From Megalopta genalis (taxonomy: Eukaryota; Arthropoda; Insecta; Hymenoptera; Halictidae), in the NCBI RefSeq assembly GCF_051020955.1, contig NC_135014.1, positions 25,657,221-25,721,220 of the forward strand: 64,000 nt of DNA, given 5' to 3'. How positions within the stretch are numbered: position 1 is the stretch's first letter; each line of letters opens with the position of its first letter. The notes below the pieces were generated by a model. It saw only the letters and a program-made list of their open reading frames with translations, did not search any database and was not told where the DNA came from. The translations under genes and the position numbers were made by a program. Below, piece after piece: positions 48,605 to 58,047 of this stretch.

Positions 48605-48968
48605 CCTTTAGAACGTCTGAAGAATATTTCGAAATTTGTCGGACCCGAAATAATAAAGAATTTAACCGTGACGGCCGTTTTAATTTTCTAGTGTGCATGA
48701 CACCTCGTTCGTGTGTAACATGTGAATTTGTTTTTAAGCAAGGTGGACAGTGAAGATTAGCAAAGTACGTAAATTATATTTACGTACTTTGTACGTAAAA
48801 ATATTTGCGTACTTTGTTAATCTTCACTGTCCACCTTGCTTAAAAAACAAATTCACATGTTACACACGAGGTGTCATGCACACTAGAAAATTAAAACGGC
48901 CGTCACGGTTAAATTCTTTATTATTTCGGGTCCGACAAATTTCGAAATATTCTTCAGACGTTCTAAGG
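48605..48968. repeat. Foldback (long inverted repeat), about 165-bp arms
   Basis: Bases 48605-48769 are reverse-complementary to 48808-48968 with only a few mismatches and indels, separated by about 38 bases. The spacer itself contains further palindromes around TTACGTAC/GTACGTAA. The left arm continues outwards into about 300 bp of what looks like a dispersed repeat (48291-48604, starting near GGTGTTCCACAATTAC), whereas the right arm stops. This resembles a snap-back or partial inverted duplication of one transposon copy rather than a symmetric MITE. No clear target duplication was found. Confidence 0.85.
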
Positions 48969-48987
48969 TAGATTTATTTGGACAAAT

Positions 48988-49330
48988 TGTAGCGTCGCAT
49001 CCCTCTACCTGAGCGCGGCCGCTAGCAATAAAACAAGTACCGTTCCTAATGCTCAAAATTCCCTAAAAATCACGCACCCCTAATAAAGCAATTCTCCTCA
49101 CATCTGGACACCTCGACCGACGCGGGACTTTCCCAACTTTCTCCTTTCCTACGAAAGCCCATCTATTCCTTTCTTCTCTTCCAGTATAAAAGAGACAAAC
49201 GCGCAACTCCAAAAGCTCAGTCTGTCCTAAGTTGCTAGTCCTGCGACACCACGCTAGTCGCGCCCGCGCTCATCGATAACAATTCAATAAACTGCATTAA
49301 TAGTAACCTCAAACACGCTCTCCGATTCGC
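48988..49330 (+). mobile_element. Possible LTR fragment with core promoter
   Basis: The stretch starts TGTAGCGTCGCATCC, an LTR-like 5' end. It has TATAAAAG at 49185-49192, an initiator TCAGTC about 32 bases further (49217-49222) and AATAAA at 49286-49291. TATA, initiator and polyadenylation signal within 110 bp is the layout of a retroviral-type LTR. I could not find a matching 3' terminus or target duplication, so it may be truncated or not an LTR at all. Confidence 0.35.
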
Positions 49331-49387
49331 TAACCTTCCCTTCAGTGCTAAAAAATTTTAAGGGGATTATTATTTTCATTACTTCTC

Positions 49388-49390
<3 letters not shown>

Positions 49391-49425
<35 letters not shown>

Positions 49426-49475
49426 GCACCCCACTCCGATCACCACGCGGTCCCAAAAAAAAAAAAAAAAAAAAA
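49391..49475. repeat. Two A-homopolymers
   Basis: 34 A (49391-49424) and 21 A (49455-49475) are separated by 30 bases of C-rich sequence. They may be tails of decayed retroposed sequences; nothing upstream identifies the source. Confidence 0.7.
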
Positions 49476-49602
49476 CAGGACGCGCTCAGGGCGTAAGGGA
49501 CAACGCGGTGAGAAGGAGATGGACAACGCTGATTGGGAAAACCCATTCGTGGGTCAACCAATCAGGAGTGTCCAGAGCCCTTGCCGGGGGCAAACAGGAT
49601 AA

Positions 49603-49742
49603 TATAAAAAGAGCAGCAGTGAGACGCTCGTTCTCATACCTCTGATACTCCTCATCCCTCTCATACCTCTGATACTCCTCATACCTCTCATGCTACGACG
49701 TCACGCTACCCAAAAGTGATTCTACGCAACTTATCAAATAAA
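49603..49742 (+). promoter_or_regulatory. TATA/poly-A signal pair, possible second LTR fragment
   Basis: TATAAAAA at 49603-49610 is followed by an imperfect tandem repeat of TCATACCTCTGATACTCC-type units (about 49636-49692) and AATAAA at 49737-49742. The arrangement again resembles an LTR R region, but no terminal repeats or duplications could be assigned. Confidence 0.3.
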
Positions 49743-50556
49743 GTTAGTAATTACACCGCACGCACCAGTTATTTACAAGAACACAACTCATAACTAAAAA
49801 TATTTGTTTTTCCACGTATTTGATATTCGCGGTTCCCTACGACTTTTCAAGATGCTAGGGATAATAATAAGCTGAGTTTCTTTTCTTTAACTTGGAATAT
49901 ATTTGAACATTCAACTTCACATCGATACAGAGTATAATTTTTAGAGAGTAGACTATTCCGTGTTCGGGTTGATGGTAGAATGACTGTTGTGTGTTCTCGG
50001 AGGTAAATTCGGTGTGGGTGTGTTCTAAATTTGAGACAGTCGGATTCGTGGATTGTTCAATTCTTGCGAGGAGTGAGGGAGGGAAACGGTCGCCCTGACT
50101 GATTGGATTGCAAAATTAGGAAAGTGACCGCCCCAAACTAAGGGTCACCCGCAGGTAGTGCTCGTGCCCTCGGGTGACGCCCGCGAAGGAATCCGAGTGT
50201 CCCAAGGATAAGCCGTAACAAACAATGATCCCGAAAATGCCTCTTCTCGGTGGAACATGCATATCGTAAAAAAAAGAAAAAAACGACTAGGAATGACATT
50301 TGGTGACCAACTGTGGATCATAAAAGAAATACTTGAATAGAAGACGGAAATGGCTTTCAACGAAATTGCTTACTACGGGTGTTTTGGCATTTCGATTGCT
50401 TCGTCCAAAATACGCTATTTCCTAGGGCCTTCGGTCCCTGGGTTATCCACATCTGGCAATTTTCCTCTTCCCAGGGACGAACGTGGCTGGTCAATAATGT
50501 TTGACTCGAGGACAACATTTTTTCTCGCTTGATTTATAGGGGTTCCGTCATACAAC
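49743..50556. other. Unassigned sequence between repeats
   Basis: No conserved coding frame, splice pattern or terminal repeat is recognised. A short inverted pair (AGGGCCTTCGGTCCCTGGG near 50426 and CCCAGGGACG near 50472) is the only structure noted. Confidence 0.5.
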
Positions 50557-50611
50557 GAAACAATATTTATGTATCGATAGTCGGAAGTCCTTCTGTACTG
50601 TCTATCCTCCC

Positions 50612-51045
50612 TGTTGGGATTATGGAATGAAAATGAATATGATTCTAATTCTTTTCTTAAAAAGACTTTATTTTTTTATTCCTTTATTGAGAGAAGGTAT
50701 ATGGGCGAAAACGATCGAGCAACCAAACTCTACTGAGAGTCCGGTAAGAAAAAGACGCTTCTTTTATATCCTTCTTGGGTTCGCCTTATCCACCAATCAG
50801 AGACGTTTATTTGTCGCGTTTCACATTGTATACGTGACGCTGGGATCCCCAAACAGTCAGGGCACGATGTGTATCTAATGGTACCGGTGATGATGTCTCG
50901 CGGTATCTATTATATACAGTTTACATCACCGTCGTTGCCCGCTGACGGAACCGACGAAAAAATGTAAACCGATATCTTAGTATCTTAGTACTAAGTAAAC
51001 TATAGATTAATTTTTGTTCGAGGCTAAAATTTCCTTTTTTCAACA
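50612..51045. mobile_element. Solo LTR, 434 bp, TGTTG...CAACA ends
   Basis: The element begins TGTTG and ends CAACA, a perfect 5-bp terminal inverted repeat, and is flanked by CTCCC on both sides (50607-50611 and 51046-51050). Five-base duplications with TGTTG/CAACA ends suit a Ty1/copia-type LTR. It lies in copy A. Copy B lacks it, but also lacks about 25 bp of flanking sequence between two GTCT repeats, so the empty site there is slightly deleted. No internal retrotransposon sequence remains. Confidence 0.82.
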
Positions 51046-51393
51046 CTCCCTAATATTAATATTGTCTGTTCGACCTAATATAACAAATATACCTTTCAAT
51101 AGGATATCTGTTTAGAATTACGTCCTCTTTACCAACTTTACTTTTTTTTTTTTTTTTTTTCTTAACGTCTTTGCTGTATTAATCGCTGTAATTAATGTTT
51201 TTGAATTATCCTACAGTGCACGCTGCATGTGGCGCCTCTGTCGAAAAAAAAAAATGAAGCTCCGTTCCGATATCTGTACAGCGCCAATCTATGCAGTGAC
51301 AAAAGGCTCAAACTGTTAGCCAAATTATCGGCGATAGATTTTGGCTGGCGGTTTCTGCGTTTTTCCGCTAGATGGGGGGCAAACACCGTCTGT

Positions 51394-51748
51394 TGTGGCG
51401 TACGCCCGTACAAGCGGCACACAGCGCCACCTAGAACTTAGTAACTAGCTGTTGCTACGCAAACCACTGGACTCTCTCACAGTCTAATAGCAACCTCCCA
51501 AGAGTGTAGACGTACAGTCTAATAGCAACCTCCCGAGAGTACAGATGTACAGTCTAATAGCAACCTCCCGAGAGTACAGACGTACAGTCTAATAGCAACC
51601 TCCCGAGAGTAAAGACGTACGCATAAAGTTAAATAAAACACGTTACAAGTTAGCCAAATTAACTGTTTCCTTTATTACCGAAAAGCCATCGTCCCCAGTT
51701 CTCAGAGAATCCAGTTTAAGAGAACATAATACCAAGCAAACCGCCACA
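51394..51748. mobile_element. Solo LTR, 355 bp, TGTGGCG...CGCCACA ends
   Basis: Terminal inverted repeats TGTGGCG and CGCCACA are perfect over 7 bp. The 4-bp duplication CTGT flanks both ends (51390-51393, 51749-51752). Copy B near 54588 has the uninterrupted site, giving an empty-site proof of insertion. Inside are four 35-bp tandem repeats and an AATAAA at 51632. The class is Ty3/gypsy- or BEL-like judged only by the 4-bp duplication. Confidence 0.9.
51479..51618. repeat. Four 35-bp tandem repeats inside the solo LTR
   Basis: Units start at 51479, 51514, 51549 and 51584, each beginning ACAGTCTAATAGCAACC. The first differs most (CCCAAGAGTGTAGACGT), and the others differ at one or two positions. 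In LTRs such arrays often lie in the U3 promoter region; that role is inference. Confidence 0.93.
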
Positions 51749-51855
51749 CTGTCGAGTAAATAAAGTTCTCCTTGTACAGATCAACACCTCGAATTCATTT
51801 TGCAAACTCGCATACTCGAAACATCCGATACATTTTACGTTCAACGTTTCGCATC

Positions 51856-52234
51856 TGTTAGTGCACAGCACTAATGTCTTTATGACACGGACGTGCCTAG
51901 CCGGCTATTTTTTGAGCTTAGGTTTTTGGGACTTCGCTTCTCTCGGCCTCGATGGCCGGGACGAGTCATAAAGAAGGAAAAGTTCCGAAGGGTCAGCCTG
52001 ACATTGTATTATGACGGTAATGCCTGGAGGAACTTTCCTGCCTTTGCCGGGGCGATGCGGACGTGTGCTTTGGAACGGACTCACTGATTGACTATTGCCA
52101 CAAAAAAAATCGGGCAGGGCCAATCGTCGAATATTGGAGGTGCGTTAGAGGGATGACAGTCTTTATTTTATACCGTCCACATATATAGCGTCATAATTCG
52201 TCGCTATTACTGACGACGCTGTGACGTCCCAATA
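51856..52234. mobile_element. Probable solo LTR, 379 bp
   Basis: GCATC is duplicated at both ends (51851-51855, 52235-52239), and copy B has the uninterrupted site near 54690-54700. The insert starts TGTTAGTGCACAGCACTAA, itself a 7-bp-stem hairpin, and ends CCCAATA, so the canonical CA end is not present. Length, 5-bp duplication and absence of coding sequence suggest a solo LTR with a mutated 3' end. A non-autonomous transposon remains possible. Confidence 0.65.
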
Positions 52235-52436
52235 GCATCAATAACGATTATTTCAAACGAATGTAGAGAATTATGAACTTGACACAAGTAACATAAGGCC
52301 GGTAAAAGAAATTGCGTAACCATTGATTATGAAAGTGGTACAATTCCAATTTCCATAGACAGGTGGCGGGTTAGTGGCCACCGGTGGCTTCACAATTGTT
52401 ACTATTTTAGGTTACTTATTTTATTTTCCTCCAACA

Positions 52437-52573
52437 ATGGATAATTTCATATTCACATCGGATAGTGATATAGGTAAGAAGAAATAGTAAATCAATGTTA
52501 TGACAATTGAGAATATTTATTTTATTTTCAATAAATTTACATAGAAATAAGACCCATGAATATAAACAAAAGA
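52437..52573 (+). pseudogene. Duplicated gene start, copy A (exon 1, intron, start of exon 2)
   Basis: ATG at 52437 opens a 37-nt exon (MDNFIFTSDSDI plus one base), a GTAAG donor at 52474, a 71-nt intron with a pyrimidine/AT-rich 3' part, and an ATAG acceptor ending at 52544. Exon 2 continues in frame as EIRPMNINKR. Shortly afterwards the frame runs into the C-rich repeat at 52612, so this copy is disrupted. It is the same structure as at 54892. The protein family is not recognised. Confidence 0.4.
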
Positions 52574-52611
52574 ATAACGAACTGTGATATAGAAGAATCA
52601 AGGAGTGCATT

Positions 52612-52935
52612 TTGCGCGCGTTTCTCCCCACCCCACGACCCTCGCGCGTTTCTCTCCACCCCACGAGCCTCGCGCGGCGCGCCCCCCCTCCGCCCTCGCC
52701 ATTTCGCGCGGCGCGCCCCCCATTCCCCTTGCCTTTCGCGCGGCGCGCCCCCCATTCCCCTCGCCTTTGCGCGGCGCGCCCCCCCATGCCCCTTGCGGCG
52801 CCCCCCCAGCGCGCGTTTTTCGCGTGAAACCCCCCCCACAACGCCGCATGCGCGGCGACCCCCCCCCCTCCCCCTCGCTCGGCATCCCCCCCCCCCCTCC
52901 CCCGCGCCTTGTGACACCCCCCCCCCCCCTTAAAT
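52612..52935. repeat. C-rich, CpG-dense degenerate minisatellite
   Basis: An abrupt GC-rich island in AT-rich DNA, made of irregular units ending GCGCGGCGCGCCCCCC with long C runs (up to 13-14 C near 52885 and 52915). The minus strand is correspondingly G-run rich. All six frames look open only because of composition, so no gene is called. It starts within what would be exon 2 of copy A. Confidence 0.85.
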
Positions 52936-54224
52936 CTTGTCATTGCGCGGCTTGAGATGACGTTTGGGAGGAGGTATTAATGATAATACTAATTACCTAT
53001 TAAACTATATAATAATCAAATGTGTGTGCATCATATCAAATACATCAATTATATCCTCTTACAATTTATACAAACACGTATCTAGAATCGGAGATGTAAT
53101 CAAACTAGGAATTTTCAATTCAAAGTAACCCATTATAACCTAGCAATACAAATTTATTAAGTCAACCGAAAAGTAATCAAAATCTTTCCTTGTCTTTCTT
53201 CCAAAAAAAAACATTTATTTATTAAACAAATCATACATTTTAATCAACTAAATACTCTACACCATTTTTCAAACACCTTTTACCACCATACAAGCAGTTC
53301 TTGGATTCTTGGATTCTTCGACATATCATATGTCCGGCTATTGGGGACGACGTCCAGACAATCTGGACGCCAACCCTGGTCACGTCCGTGTCATAACTGC
53401 TCGCAAAAACTCCACGTGTTTCTTCCTTCCCGATGGAACAACATCTGCCAACATTCAATTTTATCCAAACCAAACAAACTGGACTTGCACCGCTTTCAAA
53501 ACAAACGCTCCATATTTATTCTTACAGAAACTAGCTCCAGTGTCTTCTTCCCTACAAGTCTCCCCGATACATCTTTTTCTTTTTCTTATTTATGCAAAGT
53601 CTACCCTACTTTCTTCCCATCTTTCAACTTTCAACCATAAATCTTCCTTCGCATCATTCGCTTTGCATCATCCACTTCACAGCATCTAATTGCCGAGAGT
53701 CCACTGCGGAATTCAGAAAACTATAATCATACCATACCTTTCAAATCACATTTATATTCACAAACATTTATCATACGCATACTTATTCTTCTTTAGGAAT
53801 AGTTCATCAAAACTATCTTCATTTCACCAATCTGTAATACAAAACAACCTTCACCATTCATCTATTCGATTAAACTCATCTTAACATTAATCATTGCAAC
53901 ATACCTGGCTAATGCATTTCCTAAACTGTCTGCATTTTTATTCATCTAAACTTCTTCTTGGTTCGTCCAACGCGAAAATTCCGTAATCTTTACAAAAAAA
54001 AGTCTCCGCTATGGCAAGTCTTGTAATTATAGAGGCTGGAACCTGAAATTAGCATTCTAGAAATCAACCAATTTACTTTACTGTTTTCTGCTTAACGATA
54101 CTTTACCCACCGTCCAGCACTCCAGCGACCCCTCTTAATAAATTTATATTCTTATATCTTAATGGTTTACTTTAAATTCATAGTTTTATTACGTCTCTCA
54201 TCATAGATTTCGGTACAAAAATTA
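52936..54224. other. AT-rich interval, no gene recognised
   Basis: About 1.3 kb between copy A and copy B. A few frames of 60-130 codons exist on both strands (for example plus 53309-53689) but show no family motif, signal or splice context. No repeats with clear ends were seen. Confidence 0.55.
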
Positions 54225-55029
54225 AACAATAATATTTATGTATCGATAGTCAAAAGTCCTTCTGCACTGTCTGTTCGACCTAATATAACAAGTATACCTG
54301 TAAATAGGATAACTCTTTAGAATTACGTCCTCTTTACCTGCTTTTTTTAACGTCTTTGCTATATTATATCGTTATTATTAATGAATCGCCATAATTATTG
54401 TTTTTTGGTTATCCTGCAGTACACGCTGCATGTGGCGCCTCTGTCGAAGAAAAGATGAAGCTCCGTTCCGATATCCGTACAGCGCCAATCGATGCAGTGA
54501 CAAAAGGCTCAAACTGTTAGCCAAATTATCGGCAATAAATTTTGGCTACCGGTTTCAGCGTTTTCCCGCTAGATGGGGCAAACACCATCTGTCGAGTAAA
54601 TGTAGTTCTCCTGTACAGATCGACACCTCGAATTCATTTTGCAAACTCGCATACTCGAATCCCCCGATACGTTTAACGTTCAACGTTTCGCATCGATAAC
54701 AGTTATTCCAAACGAATGTAGAGAATTATGAACTTGACACAAGGAACATAAGGCCGATAAAAGAAATTGCGTAACCATTGATTATGAAAGTGGTACAATT
54801 CCAATTTCCATAGACAGGTGGCGGGTTAGTGGCCACCAGTGACTTCACAATTGTTACTATTTTAGGTTACTTATTTTATTTTCCTCCAACAATGGATAAT
54901 TTCATATTCACATCGGATAGTGATATAGGTAAGAAGAAACAGTAAATCAATGTTATGGCAATTGAGAATATTTATTTTATTTTCAATAAATTTACATAGA
55001 AATAAGACCCATGAATGTAAACCAAAGAA
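54225..55029 (+). repeat. Dispersed duplication, copy B (uninterrupted)
   Basis: The compact counterpart of copy A, about 800 bp, preserving the pre-insertion sites of the LTRs at 51394 and 51856. The shared segment covers about 660 bp of apparent upstream sequence, the short first exon and the 71-nt intron, and ends a few codons into exon 2 (55029). Beyond that the copies diverge. Confidence 0.88.
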
Positions 55030-55307
55030 TGATCTTAGAATCGGAGGATGAAGATAATTCCAGTATGAAAAACAAATTAATGAAGCGTAAAAAAAGAAGA
55101 AGCGTTGATGTTTGTTTTTCTCGCATGATATCGATGCGATATCTCTACAACGATTTCATTAAAAAAAAATTATTTAAAAACATTATACGTATATGCGAAG
55201 CAAATCTATGCAGGCGATCGTGGCGCCACTTTCGTAGAAAAGACGAAGCTTTGTTCAATGTTCCCAGAGCGATAATCGGTGTAACGGTAAAACGCCGAAA
55301 CTGTTAA
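54892..55307 (+). CDS. Hypothetical two-exon frame at the duplicated gene start (copy B)
   Basis: Exon 1 is 54892-54928, the intron is 54929-54999 (GTAAG...ATAG, 71 nt), and exon 2 is 55000-55307. Splicing joins G to AA and keeps the frame open, giving 114 residues: an acidic start (MDNFIFTSDSDIEIRP), a second acidic patch (LESEDEDNSS) and a basic run (KLMKRKKRRS) that could be a nuclear signal. Preservation of frame across the intron in both copies supports a real ancestral exon pair. From about 55220 the frame enters a repeat with GGCGCC ends, so the true C-terminus may have been lost. It may be the 5' end of a transposase or duplicated host gene; the family is unknown. Confidence 0.35.
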
Positions 55308-55430
55308 TCAAATTTACCGACAAATTTAACCGATCGTCCAACAGTTTGGGCGTTTTGACGTTAGACGAATTGGCACTGTACACGATACACGTGGGGAACT
55401 GAGCTTCGGTTTTCCTCGCCAGAGGCGCCG
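55220..55430. repeat. MITE-like repeat with about 30-bp inverted ends
   Basis: The left end (TGGCGCCACTTTCG, then GAAAAGACGAAGCT to 55250) is imperfectly inverted at 55402-55430 (AGCTTCGGTTTTCC, then GGCGCC). The left part is also a diverged relative of the GTGGCGCCTCTGTCGAA region in copies A (about 51229) and B (about 54432), including a following AAACTGTTA(A/G)(T/C)CAAAT stretch. It is probably a decayed member of one repeat family. Confidence 0.5.
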
Positions 55431-56368
55431 CGTATGCCGATCGGGCTAAGAATGAAAAAGAAATTCAGACGTTTCGTGATGAACTTTTTATTCGATTACA
55501 ATAGTAATTGTTATCATCGTAGCGATAGTAATAATCATAATAACGATCCGCAATAAACAGAAACGCAACTGCAGTGGCAATAATTACATCGATCGCTTGG
55601 AATGATCATAATAATGACGATAACAAGAATGAACAACAACGATCGAATAGACAATCAAAGCATACGGGATTAACAGTAATTTAAACAACACGAACGTACG
55701 ATTTGCACGTTGAATTCGATGAATCTTGTATTCTTCCTTATAATACATGCAAAGTTTTGGATGTCGTGTATTTGTGCACAGGATGCGAAGAAAGCGCTGT
55801 ACAAAATGCCTCGAAATTATGCCACGCGAACCATTTTATGATATTTTTTACACGCTCCAGAACTTTCGGGAAATTCTTTGGAGATACTTGCTAACGATTC
55901 GAGTATAGAACATCGTTATACAACTGAAACGAATTCTGAAATTAAAAAAAGAAAAAATTTCGCCGAACGGTGAACAATTTTTTAGTTGCAAATAAATTGT
56001 CTACCGTTCGTTCGTCTATTTATCGGTTCTTTTCATCGTTATCCGCAAAGTAAAAGTCGCGAACCTTGAAAAACATTCATAACGCGTCCAGTTAAAAAAA
56101 GAAAAATAGAAGAGTTTGTCGTCGTGTACGAAATTCAGAAACAACCGATAAAGTCATGGGGCAAATTGTTCTCGGCACCCTGTGTTCCAGCACCGTGTTC
56201 AAAAGGTATCGTTCATGTAACCATTTTATCCTCGCTATCCTAATCGTTTTTGTTCCATAAAATGTTGAGTGTACGAGTCGTTGATTAACGTTAACGACGA
56301 CACGAGTCGTCGCAACGTTTCCATCGCGCATAATTGGTTCCGCTTGCGCATTCGCATGCTTTAATTCG

Positions 56369-56370
<2 letters not shown>

Positions 56371-56415
<45 letters not shown>
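56371..56415. repeat. (TC)n microsatellite
   Basis: About 45 bases of CT/TC dinucleotide with one TTT interruption, in gene-free sequence. Confidence 0.95.
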
Positions 56416-56418
<3 letters not shown>

Positions 56419-57435
56419 CTCCCTGTGCGTGTGTGCGGGCGCGTGTAAGTGTACGTGTGCGTGCGCGAGGGAGACAGCATAGATTTGTGTGTATACGTAT
56501 TCGCTAATAGTAAGGTGTACGAAATCGACTACAAAAGGATCTATGAAATGCGTATGAACGAGCGTTTTTTGCTTATGTACAGTATCCTTTAAATCGTTAC
56601 AAGCATACGGTTGCATCTGTTTCGCGATTCGGTCAGCGGATGACTGAACGCGATAGTTTCGGAGTAGTTTTCGTATCGATGCTTCGACGATGACCGTCTT
56701 GCGATGATCGCCCCTCATCCCACCCCCCTCGATCATTGTCCATAGATCGTTGAGCGATCATTCCTCGTTCGCGCGGATTTTTCTCGGCTCGATTCCTCGC
56801 CCGCGGGGACGCGAACAAAAGAAAAAAAGAAAACATTTATTTTAAAACTTTATCGTTAGAGTATTCGTAGCTCTCGAAGAAGAAAATGTGAGCGAATCGC
56901 TTTTGAATCGTCGATTTCCATTTCTCTTCGTAGCAGGAAGCAGCCGCTCGAAACGCAAAGGAAGCATCGAATGAATGGGTGTTGCGAAAAACAAGAGCGT
57001 TCGACTACGTCGACAGTTGTATCATCGAAAGAGTGAAACCGAGAAGCCGATTTTCTCCGACTCGTCCGACCACGTAGGAGAAGGCGAAGCGCATCGTTCG
57101 TCGCATTCGTCGGAGAATAGCGACGATCGATCGTGCACCGCGAATGTCGCGATTCGATAAGTTAATAGAAATCGACGGACGATTCTCGTTCGCCGTTTTT
57201 CTTCGTGCGTCTCGGTTTTCTCTGGAACGGTGGATCGAGCGATGGGTGCACGGACGCGAGACGCTTTCATCTTTCCGAGGTGAATCCCATCGCGTGTATC
57301 CGCGGATCGGTTCCGCGATAATTTTCGCTTTTTCGGTCCTGGGGAACGAGCGAGGCTTTTACTAATTGGTGCACGGTGAATCGATCGGTTCGTTCGTTCC
57401 GTTTCGCGTTTGCTAGCGGAATTTTCTTATTTCGT

Positions 57436-57436
<1 letters not shown>

Positions 57437-57492
<56 letters not shown>
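57437..57492. repeat. (GA)n microsatellite
   Basis: About 28 perfect GA dinucleotides, followed by a looser purine-rich AGA/AGG stretch to about 57540. Confidence 0.97.
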
Positions 57493-57493
<1 letters not shown>

Positions 57494-58025
57494 GAGGGAC
57501 AGAAAAAGATAGAGGTAGAGATAGAGGCAGAGACAGAAAAATGGAAAGCGACCGATCGAGAGCAAACGCTTTTACGCTTATGGTCGCTGATCTTCCGCTG
57601 GCTCGGCAGGGACTAATTTCGCGTGGAAAAATATTTACCGTCGATCGCGTACTCTTTTCTCTATTCCTTATCGTTGATAGGATCTGCGAGAACCTCGCGA
57701 TATCCGTCTAAATGGTTTACGTTTGGCAGTTTTCTCGTATTTTTGAACAAATATACATAGAACAGATTTGTAGCGTCCAGTCGTACGCGCAAAGGAAACC
57801 TTGGTCCCCTTGTGCAAACGACCAGCGTAATTTACGACTCTCCTTCGAAGAAGCTATTTTTGAGACGACAAGTTCCAAACGACTCGACGACGCATGTTTA
57901 CAATAGAGTTTTTCAATAGCAAACAGAGACCGTCGTAAATTCGAAGAGTTTCCGAAAGGTACTCGAAGCGGACCCAACGACCCAAGGGCCATGTGGTCCG
58001 ACGCGGGTGTCCCGAAGGAAAAGAT

Positions 58026-58047
58026 CGCGCGCGCGCGCGCGCGCGCG
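58026..58047. repeat. (GC)n microsatellite
   Basis: 22 bases of alternating C and G, a potential Z-DNA tract. Confidence 0.95.

Larger units (their letters stand above)
50557..52573 (+). repeat. Dispersed duplication, copy A (interrupted by three LTRs)
   Basis: The pieces 50557-50606, 51051-51393, 51749-51855 and 52235-52573 align in order with copy B at 54225-55029 at high identity. Shared stretches include ATTTATGTATCGATAGTC, GTGGCGCCTCTGTCGAA and AGACAGGTGGCGGGTTAGTGG. Copy A is about 2 kb instead of 0.8 kb because solo LTRs have inserted at 50612, 51394 and 51856. A T-run at 51142-51160 is also expanded relative to copy B. Confidence 0.88.

Noticed and set aside
52556..52955. Overlapping Ala/Pro/Arg-rich and Gly-rich open frames in the C-rich block
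   Set aside because: All frames are open because of extreme GC composition and homopolymers. There is no domain and no consistent start.
53309..53689. 126-codon plus-strand frame and its minus-strand counterpart at 53240-53473
   Set aside because: No motif, family resemblance, codon signature or splice context; probably chance frames in AT-rich DNA.
55703..55894. 63-codon frame with several Cys residues
   Set aside because: The Cys spacing matches no zinc-binding pattern, and no supporting exon structure was seen.
56092..56736. 214-codon minus-strand frame
   Set aside because: Its core is the (TC)n microsatellite read as Arg-Glu repeats, and the flanks show no recognisable family.
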